DNA of 64,000 nt from NCBI RefSeq assembly GCF_964291045.1, contig NZ_OZ197277.1, positions 1,550,001-1,614,000 on the forward strand, in the 5' to 3' direction. A program made the translations under genes and the position numbers. Positions 16,448 to 25,600 of this stretch are shown here, piece after piece. The DNA comes from PALSA-1444 sp964291045. Lineage in GTDB: Bacteria; Chlamydiota; Chlamydiia; Chlamydiales; Rhabdochlamydiaceae. Every line of letters starts with the position of its first letter. Positions within the stretch are counted from its first letter, which is position 1. The notes under the pieces are model-generated. The model saw only the letters and a list, made by a program, of their open reading frames with translations. It ran no database searches and was not told the origin of the DNA.

Positions 16448-17446
16448 ATGAAAATCGGTTTTCTAGGTGCTGGCACATGGGGCTTTAGCTTAGCTTCTCT
16501 TTTAGCTTCTAAAGGGCTTCCTATCGTATTATGGGGTAAGAATAGGGAGAAGATTAAGCAGCTTCAAGAAACTCGTGAACACCCTAAACTCCCTGGCTGC
16601 TTAGCGCCTCACAATGTGACTTTTACATCCTCTCTTCAAGAGGTATTAGAAGGGTGTACTATTCTCATTGAGGCAGTGACTACTCAAGGGATACGGCCTG
16701 TCTTTACAGAAATACAAAAGTGCGGGCCTCTTCTTATTCCGGTGATTCTCACCTCTAAAGGGATTGAACAAGGGACTAGTCTTTTACTTCCTGAAGTGTT
16801 AATCGATGTGATGGGTCTCTCTTTTAAAAATCAAATTGGATGCCTAACGGGACCTAGCCATGCAGAAGAGGTGATTAAAAAACTCCCCACGTCAACTGTT
16901 GCCTCTGCCTATAACCCGCTTCTCATCCCTCAAATTCATGCCTTATTTTCAACTCCTTTTTTTAGAGTATATCCCAATCACGATCTAAATGGCGTTTGTT
17001 TTGGCGGAGCGATGAAAAACATCATTGCCATTGCCTGCGGGATATCAGATGGGATTGGGTTTGGAGATAATACAAAAGCGGCTATCATGACAAGAGGTCT
17101 TCATGAAATCCGTAAGCTCTCAGTCACCAAAGGGGCAAAAGAAGAGACCTTAAATGGGTTATCAGGTCTTGGGGATTTATGCGGTACGTGTCTCTCTCAA
17201 CATAGCCGTAATACGAAGTTTGGAAAACTGATCGGGGAGGGACTCTCCATTGATAAGGCCAAAGAAAAGGTCGGGATGGTAGTTGAAGGGGTCTACACCT
17301 GTCTCTCTGCTTTGGAGCTTGCCCAAAAGTTTCATATTGCAACTCCTATTACAGAAGCTGTCTACTCCATTCTGTATGAAGAGGTGTCTCCTCAAGAAGC
17401 TGTAAAGAAGCTTCTTGAAAGGACCATTAAAGAAGAGCATCTTTAA
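16448..17446 (+). CDS. gpsA: Glycerol-3-phosphate dehydrogenase [NAD(P)+]
   Basis: A 332-residue cytoplasmic enzyme reducing dihydroxyacetone phosphate to sn-glycerol-3-phosphate for phospholipid synthesis. The Rossmann motif 'GAGTWGFSLA' is at the N-terminus. 'LTGPSHAEEV' and the substrate-site block 'MKNIIAIACGISDGIGFGDNTKAAIMTRG' with 'GLSGLGDLCGTC' are intact. AAGAGG precedes ATG 16448. It ends five bases before the convergent epimerase gene. Confidence 0.96.
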   Translation: MKIGFLGAGTWGFSLASLLASKGLPIVLWGKNREKIKQLQETREHPKLPGCLAPHNVTFTSSLQEVLEGCTILIEAVTTQGIRPVFTEIQKCGPLLIPVILTSKGIEQGTSLLLPEVLIDVMGLSFKNQIGCLTGPSHAEEVIKKLPTSTVASAYNPLLIPQIHALFSTPFFRVYPNHDLNGVCFGGAMKNIIAIACGISDGIGFGDNTKAAIMTRGLHEIRKLSVTKGAKEETLNGLSGLGDLCGTCLSQHSRNTKFGKLIGEGLSIDKAKEKVGMVVEGVYTCLSALELAQKFHIATPITEAVYSILYEEVSPQEAVKKLLERTIKEEHL

Positions 17447-17451
17447 ATCAC

Positions 17452-18399
17452 TTACCCTCTATAGTGTAAATACCATTTCACAAAGTGATCTAGCCCCTCA
17501 CTTAAAGAGGTTTGAGGAAAATAGTTTAAAATTTGCTGACTTTTGGTAAGATCTGCATAGGTAACAGGCACTTCTCCAAGTGCTTCTTTTTTAAAATGAA
17601 TCACACTTTTTTTCTTCAGCTTCTTCTCTAAAAGGTTCACAAGTGTTAACACGGTTTCTGGTTGATGATTGCCAAGATTAAAGATATCACAGCTAAACTC
17701 TTGCTCTAGAACAGCTACTATCCCTTGAATGATATCATCAATGTAGGTGAAATCTCTCTTTAGCAACCCTTCACCATAAAGTGTGATCGGCTCCTCTTTC
17801 AAAATTTTTTCTGTAAAAAAGTAGTAAGCCATATCAGGCCTTCCCCAAGGGCCATAGACTGTAAAAAACCTGAGCCCTGCTGTTTTAATGTTGTAAAGAT
17901 GATGATAAGTAGAGGCCATGAGCTCATTTGCCTGTTTTGTCACGCCGTAAAGATGCGCTGGGGAAGATAGAATATCGTCTTCTGCAAAAGGGACTTTGGT
18001 ATTAAGGCCATAAACAGATGAGGAGGAGGCGTAAATGAGCGGGATATGAGGGTATTTACGGATAAGCTCTAAAATAGGGATAAAGCCGCTTATATTAGTA
18101 TCTACTGCGCTTTGAGGGTATATTTGGCTATATCTTACTCCAGCCTCTGCTGCTAGATGAATACAATGAGAAATACTCTCTTCTAACACAATTTTTTCAA
18201 GCAAAGCAAAATCGTGAATATCTCCTTGAATGAACCTTATCTTCTCATCTTGCAAAAGCTTTAAACGAGACCGTTTTAATGCAAGAGCATGAGAAGCCTG
18301 TAAGTGATCTATTCCTGTGACATGGTGCCCTTCTTGCACAAGGCGCCTTGCTAAATGAAAGCCAATAAACCCCGCAACACCTGTAATTAAAATATTCAT
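17452..18399 (-). CDS. NAD-dependent nucleotide-sugar epimerase, UDP-glucuronate 4-epimerase-like
   Basis: A 315-residue extended short-chain dehydrogenase. The GxxGxxG cofactor motif 'GVAGFIG' is at 7-13 and the catalytic YxxxK is Tyr151/Lys155 behind a Ser-rich 'ASSSSVYG'. 'HLAAEAGVRYS' and 'GLRFFTVYGPWGRPDMA' are typical of UDP-glucuronate 4-epimerases (CapI/GAE type). It probably supplies a UDP-uronic acid for surface polysaccharide. AAGG precedes ATG 18399. Confidence 0.85.
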   Translation of the reverse strand: MNILITGVAGFIGFHLARRLVQEGHHVTGIDHLQASHALALKRSRLKLLQDEKIRFIQGDIHDFALLEKIVLEESISHCIHLAAEAGVRYSQIYPQSAVDTNISGFIPILELIRKYPHIPLIYASSSSVYGLNTKVPFAEDDILSSPAHLYGVTKQANELMASTYHHLYNIKTAGLRFFTVYGPWGRPDMAYYFFTEKILKEEPITLYGEGLLKRDFTYIDDIIQGIVAVLEQEFSCDIFNLGNHQPETVLTLVNLLEKKLKKKSVIHFKKEALGEVPVTYADLTKSQQILNYFPQTSLSEGLDHFVKWYLHYRG

Positions 18400-18581
18400 T
18401 TAATTCCTTGCAGAAAAAGAGTGATCTTTTAACAATGAGCAAAGTAGCTGTTTACATCATAGCAGACCGGTTTTTAATGACAATTTTTTTAGTAAAGCGT
18501 ATGTGATGGACCCATTAGACTCTTTTGCCGTGATCTCCTAAAACAACCTGAATACATTTCAAGAAAAGGCTTAAATACGAT

Positions 18582-19532
18582 ATGCGAAATCCCGTTTTAT
18601 GGATGAGCTTAGCTCTTCTTTCTTTAGCTCCTTTGCAAAGTAAACCGTCTCATACAAGAGAGGGTGCCTGGTTTATCGGTCCCCTGTTAACCCCCTCTGG
18701 ACATGTTGTCCCTGAAGGGCATCAAAATTATGAGCCGTATGTCTATTTGACTGAAACGTCTAAGATGTATAATGGAGAGGGAAAAAGAGTCCCCGCCCCT
18801 AAAGATCAGCAGCTACTTACTCAAGCCTCTATGCAACGAGGTATTCTTCCTGGCATCGATATCGATGTAACGCTCCAGGGACTCTATCATGCAAGAGAAG
18901 GCCTCCATGCCTGGAGGATGGGAGATGTCCCTCTTGCCATGGGATTGCAAATCATGCCAGGAATATCAAACTCTTTGCAACCTGCGATGAAACTTCATGT
19001 GGGGATGAATATTCCGCTTGGAAAGTATGATCATTTAAATCCTTTAACCTATCTAACAGATGGGGGAGGCTCGGGCGATTTTTCACCCGAAATAGGCGTT
19101 GTCTTTTCCAATATCCACACTCTTTCAAATGGGCACCATCTTGCCTGGAGAACATTTTTCAGTTATACTGCATCCACATCTGTTTCTGTAAAGGGGCTTA
19201 GCGTTTACGGAGGATCCATCGAAACAGTTGGTAAAGTGCGTCCAGGATCTAGTTTTCTCACATCAGGCAGTCTTGAATATCAGCTTACTCAGCAAGTAGC
19301 GCTTGCGTGTGATGTGATGTATACCTACACGAATAAAACCACATTTTCAGGATTTTCTCCCCCTAATACAGCTCCTACATCTCCTTCTAGTGCGCTCTTA
19401 GTCATGGCTCCTGCAATTGAATATAGCGTAAGTCCTAATGTAGGGATGATTTTAGGATCTTCACTCCCCCTTGCAGGACGGAATACCTCTGCACCCATTA
19501 ACTCCATCTTTGCAATAAATTTTTACCATTAA
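18582..19532 (+). CDS. Outer-membrane beta-barrel protein (transporter/MetA-pathway-like)
   Basis: A 316-residue protein with a signal peptide (about 1-20, 'MRNPVLWMSLALLSLAPLQS') and alternating short hydrophobic strands ending in the C-terminal 'FAINFYH', typical of outer-membrane barrels. The pattern resembles the phenol-degradation MetA-like / putative transporter family; substrate unknown. A strong terminator at 19549-19590 follows. Confidence 0.65.
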   Translation: MRNPVLWMSLALLSLAPLQSKPSHTREGAWFIGPLLTPSGHVVPEGHQNYEPYVYLTETSKMYNGEGKRVPAPKDQQLLTQASMQRGILPGIDIDVTLQGLYHAREGLHAWRMGDVPLAMGLQIMPGISNSLQPAMKLHVGMNIPLGKYDHLNPLTYLTDGGGSGDFSPEIGVVFSNIHTLSNGHHLAWRTFFSYTASTSVSVKGLSVYGGSIETVGKVRPGSSFLTSGSLEYQLTQQVALACDVMYTYTNKTTFSGFSPPNTAPTSPSSALLVMAPAIEYSVSPNVGMILGSSLPLAGRNTSAPINSIFAINFYH

Positions 19533-19548
19533 TGAGAATGATAAAATA

Positions 19549-19590
19549 ACTCCTCTTAAGAAGGTGCTTTCTTAAGAGGAGTAGTTCTTT
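19549..19590 (+). terminator. Strong intrinsic terminator between convergent genes
   Basis: A 14-bp perfect stem (ACTCCTCTTAAGAA / TTCTTAAGAGGAGT) with a six-base loop is followed by AGTTCTTTTTT on the plus strand. It ends the barrel-protein transcript and may act on the giant gene arriving from the other side. Confidence 0.85.
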
Positions 19591-19602
19591 TTTGTTATGT
19601 AT

Positions 19603-22600
19603 CTACTTTTTAGGGGGCAAGAGAGCCTCTGCTTCTTCATACCGGTTAAACTCTTTTAAAAGAGCTGCTAATTGCTCTAACTGCTGAGCTACCGCCGTAT
19701 GAGACTCTCCTAATTGAGCCTTTAGCTGCGCAAGATGCTCTTGAGCTAGCGTCACGGCTAGATCATGTCGGTGCAGTTTTTTTACACTATTTACCATTTT
19801 TCGATATAAAGTAGATGCCTCATGATGATTCTTCACGAAAAGAGGTTGCATTTTTGCCTTCCATTCTTTGAGAAGAAGAAGAGCCTCTTCATCCCAGTTT
19901 AAAGCACAGAGTATCTTAATGACGGAGCGATAATAGTATAAACTATTTTCTTCTCCCAACTTCCCCTGTTCTTTTGTAAGTTTCTCTTTTGCTAAAGTAA
20001 GCGCTTCTTCATATTGGTTAAGCAGTTTTAAACTTTTAATGAAAAGATCATAAAAATAGAGTGTTTCCTGATGATCCTCGCCTAAAGTGCTTCTGAGTAT
20101 TTTAAATATCTCTTGCGCTAAAGTAAGCGCTTCTTCATACCGTTTTAACCTGTGTAATGCATCAATCACATGATAATAATAGGTGATTGTTTGTTCATGA
20201 ACCTCCCCTAGAGCTTTTCTAAAGATAGCAAGTTTTTCTTTTGCAAACGTGAGAGCCTCTTCATCCTTGTTTAACCCCTTAAAGATAGTCATGATTTGAT
20301 TATACCCTCCATATGCCTCACGGTGAGTCTCACCCCATTTAGCTGTTAAATAGGCAGCTTTTGCCTGAGCAAAAGGAAGCGCTTCTTCATACCGTTTTAT
20401 CCCCCTAAAGAGCTGAACAAGCTTATCATAATGGGGAAAGATCTTATCCTCTGCTACCCCCCCTTGGTGTTTTAAGTTTTCAACTCTTGCCTTCGCAAAT
20501 ATCACCGCTTCTTCTTTCCCATTTAACTGCTCTAACATCTGAATGGATCTCTCATAACACCCTAGTGTCTTCTCATGATCTTCTCCAAAAATGGTTCTAC
20601 ACTTTGAAAGCTTCTCTTGCAGGACAAGCATCAGCTCCTCTTTCTTCCTTAAAAAATTGAGTATCTGAATAAGGTCATCATAACACTCTAATGTCTTCTC
20701 ATGACTCTCTCCTAATTGACTTTTCACAAGGGCTAGCTTCTCCCTTGCCAAAGTGAGTGCCTCTTGATGCCGGTTTAATCTCACCAAGAATTGAATTTCT
20801 TTACCATAACACTGTAATGTCTCTTCATGGCTCTTTCCTAAATGCTTTTTGACATAAAAGAGCTTATCTCTAACTAAAGTGAGCGCCTCTTCATACTGAC
20901 TAAATCTCTCTAAGAATTGAAATACCTCCTGATAGCACTTTAGTGTCTCTTCATGAACCTCTCCTAGCGTGCTTCTTAAATGTAAAAGCTTTTCTTTTGC
21001 TAAAGTGAGCGGTGCAGCCTTTTGATGCATCATAAGGGTTTCTTCTTCTTTCCTTCCTAATTGCTGTAAGAATTGAATAACGATGCTATAGTACCCTGAG
21101 GTCTTTTCATGACTCTCTCCTAATGTGTTTCTTAAATGCTGAAGCCTTTCCTGAGCTAAAATCAGCGCCTCTTGATTCTGATTGAAGTTTCTAGCTATCC
21201 ACATGACACTCTCTATGTAGCTCTGTGTCTTCTCATGCGTCTCTCCCAAACTCTTTTTTAAATGGGTAAGCTTTGCCTGAGCTAAAGTCAGTGCTTCTTC
21301 TTTTTTATTTAACTGCTGGAGAATTTGAATGACCTGTTCTGTATACTCTAGTGTCTTTTCATGGCTCTCTCCTAGAGTACTTTGAAGCTGTAGGAGTTTT
21401 TCCTGAGCGAATAAAAGCCTCTCTTCTGGCTTACTCAGCCGCCAAAAATACTGAACCATTTGGTCGATATAACCCAGGGTCTTTTCATGCGCTCTTCCCA
21501 ACGTGCTTTGCAGATGCCCAAGTTTTTCTTTTGCAAGAGAGAACGCCTCTTCCTTTTGATTGAGCTGCTGCAATATGTCCATCATGCGGTCATAATAACC
21601 AAGCGTCTCTTCATGAGCCTCTCCCCGAGTGCTTTTTAAATAAGCAAATCTCTCTTGCCTAAGAGCCAGTACCTCTTGGTGACGCTTACACATTTGCAGT
21701 GTCCAAATGAATCGCTCGGTATAATTCATCGTTATATCATGTGTCTTCCCGAATGTATTTTGAAGATGGGTGAGTTTTTCTCTCCCCAAGATGACGGCCT
21801 CTTCCTTCCGCTCTAACAGCTCAATCACAGAATCATACTCCTTGAGCGTCTTTTCATGAGCCTCTCCTAGGCTCTTTTTTAAATGAGTAAGCTTTTCTTT
21901 AGCCAAGGAGACCACCTCTTCTTTCCGGTTAAATTCACTTAATACCCTAATCAGGCTATGATAGTATTCCAGTGTCTTCTCATGCGTTTCTCCAAAACTC
22001 TTTTTTAAAAGGTCAAACTTTTCCTGTGCTAATGCACAAGCTTTATCTCCCTCTTTAAGCCTCTGTAATATCCTAATCACCTTATCATAAAACTCAAATG
22101 TCTTGCCATGCGCCTCTCCGAGTGTGCTTTTGAAGTAAGTGAGCTGTTCTTGTGCGAGTAAAAGTGCTTCTGCATGTTGATTTAAGCACTCTAAAGTCCA
22201 AATCAATTCATCAGAGTACTGTAGCGTCTTGTTATGTGTCTCTCCCAACGTATTTTTAAGATGTGTCAGCTTTTTCTTCGCTAAAAGAGCCGCCTCTTCT
22301 TTTTGATTTAGCTTCTCTAGTAGCCCAATCAATTGATCATAGCTACTAAGTGTCTTCTCATGCGTCTCTCCTAACAATTTCTCAAACCCTGCCAGTTTTT
22401 CCCTTGCAAAAGTAAGTGCCTCTTCTTTTCGATTCAGTTGCTGAAGAAGCTCTATCAATCTATCGTAATAATGGAGTATTTTTTCATGGTCTCTTCCAAA
22501 ATGCTTTCGTAGAAGAATCAATTTCTCTTCAGCAAGAATGAGAGCTTCTTCATATTTGGCAAGCCCCTTTAACTGCTGAATCAAGGGTTCATAATAATAT

Positions 22601-25600
22601 AAGGTTTGATCATGTACCTCACCTAGAGAACTTTTTAAATGCACAAACTTTTCTCTTGATAAGGTAAGTGCCTCTTCTTTTTGGCCTAGTTGCAAGAGGA
22701 GTGAAATCACGGCTTCATAACCCTGAAGTGTTTTCTGATGACTCTCTCCTAAAGAGTTTTTCAAATACCTAAGCTTTTCCTTTGCAAACGTAAGCGCCTC
22801 TTCTTTTTGACCTACTTGTTGTAATCCCTGGATTACCCCGTCATAAGCACCCAGCGTTTTTTCATGATCTTTCCCTAAAGCATTGCTAAAATGCCTGATT
22901 TTTTCTTTAGAAAGATTAAGCGCCTCTTCTTTTCGACCCAGTTGCTGCAGTCCCTGGATTACACCGTCATAAGCCCCCAGTGTTTTTTCATGAGTCTCCC
23001 CTAAAGCCCGTCTTAAATAGCTGAGTTTCTTCTCAGCAAGAGAAAGCGCCTCTTCACTCTTCCCAGCTTGCTTTAATAAATACGTAAATGTCTCCATGTA
23101 GTTCAGTGTTTTCTCGTGGTTCTCTCCGAATAGAGCTGTTAAGAAGGTGAATTTCTCCCGGGTTAAACGAAGCGCCTCTTCAATTTTCCCAGCTTGCCTT
23201 AATAAATACGTAAATGTCTCAATGTAGTTCAGCGTCTCATCATGAGACTCTCCAAAATGGTTTTTTAAATGGATAAGTTTTTCTTTTGCAAAAGAAATCA
23301 TCTCTTCTTTCTGATTCAGTTGTTTAAGCAGTTCTACAACCTGATCATAGCATCTAAAGACTTCCATGGGCACATTTCTAAAATCATTTTTTAAGTTTGC
23401 AAGCTTTTCTTTCGCTAAAGAAAGGCCCTCTTCTTTTAAATCTAACTCTCTTAAGAGAGAAAAGGTATAGTAATAACTATTTAATGTCTTAGCATCTGTC
23501 TCTCCTAAGAGCGCTCTCACTTGAGACAGCCTTTCTTTCGCTAAAGAAATCGCCTCTTCTTTTCGATTAAAATACTTAAGAAGCTGGATGCATTCCTCCC
23601 ATCCTATTAACGTTTTGTCATGAGTCTCTCCAAAAAGGGCTTTCAATTTGCTGAGCTTCTCTTTTGCTAGCAGGAGTGCTTCTTCTTCTTTTTTAAGAAA
23701 TTTTAAACACTGGATGGTAAGATGGTAGTCATCGAGAAGTTTTTCGTGATGACTTCCTAAACTCTTTCTCCTCTCTATCATCCTCTCTTGAGAAAGTGCC
23801 AGCGCCTCTTCATACCGTTTGAGCTCACACAAAATCATAATAGGAGCATCATATCCTCTCAGTGTCATCTCATGATCAAAATCTAAATTTCTTTTTAATA
23901 AAACCCGTTTTTCTTCAGCAAACATAAGAGCCTCTTCACTCTGTTTAAGCTTCTGAAGAAGCTGGATCACATGATCATAATGACAAAGTATCTTAACATC
24001 TGCCTCTCCAAAAACGGCTCTTAAACTTGCTAATTTCCCTTTAGCAAAAACAAGGGCAGGTTCTACTTTATTACATTGTTGAAGGAGCTGAATCACTTCA
24101 TCATACCCTTTGAGGGTCTTTTCATGAGTTTCTCCTAAACAGGCTATTAAGTAAGTAAGTTTTTCTTCAGCCCATGTAAGAGATTCTTCTCTTCGGCTCA
24201 GTTGCTGAAGAAGTTGAATGATTAAATCATAACAAGAAATGACCAGGTCCTCCTCACCGATGACATTTTTTAAATGAAGAAGTCTTTCTTGATAAATCTT
24301 GAGTAACTCTTCTCTTTGGTTTAATCGATATAAAATTTCTCTCAGAGTTTGATAAGAGTAAAGTGTCTTTTCATGCATCTTGCCTAACGCTTTTCTTTGG
24401 CTGAAGAACACCTCTTTTGCAAAGCTAATCGCCTCTTCATCTCGCTTCAGACGTGTAAGCGCATTCCTGATCAAATCCTGCGTTTTTAAAGTTTCTGGGT
24501 GAGATTCTCCTAAGAGTATTTTTTGATTCTTCAAGACTTGTAATCCAAGAGAGAGGGCTTCTTCATGTTTAGATAACCCTATAAGTATAGGAAGGAGTAA
24601 GCTCTTACTTTCTAATAATTCAAGAGAAGTATCTCCAAAAAGCTTAAGCTTTATAGCAATAGATTTTTGCAACCAATCGATGACTTGCGAATAGTTTGCA
24701 GGAGTGTTGTAATACTCTGCTTTCAAATGCAAAAGCTCTGCGAATGCTTGAGACTCCTCTCCCAAACTCTTTTCCATTTGGAGTCCCTCTTCAATGTAAG
24801 GAGTCCCTAAATGTCTAGGTTGTAAAGAGGAAAATAGCCATCCTAAATGACTGAGGAGCTGCGCCCTCTCTTCTAAATTCAGAATGTTATACACCTCTTT
24901 TGTATGATAAATTTTTAAAATATTATCTTTATAAGCGCTTTGTAGTCTTGGATTTGGAGTAAAATCTCCTATTAACTGATTTTTTCTCATCTCTCTCATC
25001 ACACGGTCTAAACTTTTCCAAGCGTGAATACCTATCTGCTTTGTTCTTTCAACACTTAGCTCACCTTGAATCGCTGCTTTAATGGTTAAATCAATATGGG
25101 CATAAACGCTCCCCTGTATGGCACTATAATGCTCCTCAAGCAAGGAGTGAGTCTGAAAAATTTGAAGGACTCCTTGAAGTGCATATGTTGTTTCTTCAGG
25201 ATACACCTCTTCCATCCAAGCTTTGATGAGTAAAAAGGGAATTTCTTTTTCTCCTAAAAAGACCATGAATTCAAGAAGAGGAGCAGCAAATGCTCCTCCC
25301 TCAATCTGCTCAATCATATGGGTTAAGGCATGCAAAGTCATCAAGGGAGGAAGATCTTTGCCTTGGGATTTTAAGGATGCTTCTCCTTTAAATGTTTGAA
25401 TCGCTGCTTTATAGCTGTGAAGCGATATTTTTTTCTCAGCGACATACTTAACGATATGTTTTAAGGTGGAGGGAAGAGATCCTACCTCTTCTAAAAGCAT
25501 CTTAGCTATTTTCCCTTCATGGGAGGAAATATGCGCTCTCTTCAGAAAATAAGCTAGCCCTTCTTCTTGAGAAAAGGGGGTCATTAAAATAGGTTTGAAT

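Noticed and set aside
18582..19532. Polymorphic membrane protein or MOMP
   Set aside because: Too short for a Pmp, lacks GGAI/FxxN repeats and the cysteine pattern of MOMP; general beta-barrel call kept.
19640..24740. Regular DNA repeats with about 126-bp period that could suggest a CRISPR array or satellite
   Set aside because: The period equals 42 codons and the translation gives TPR units; there are no short identical repeats with unique spacers.
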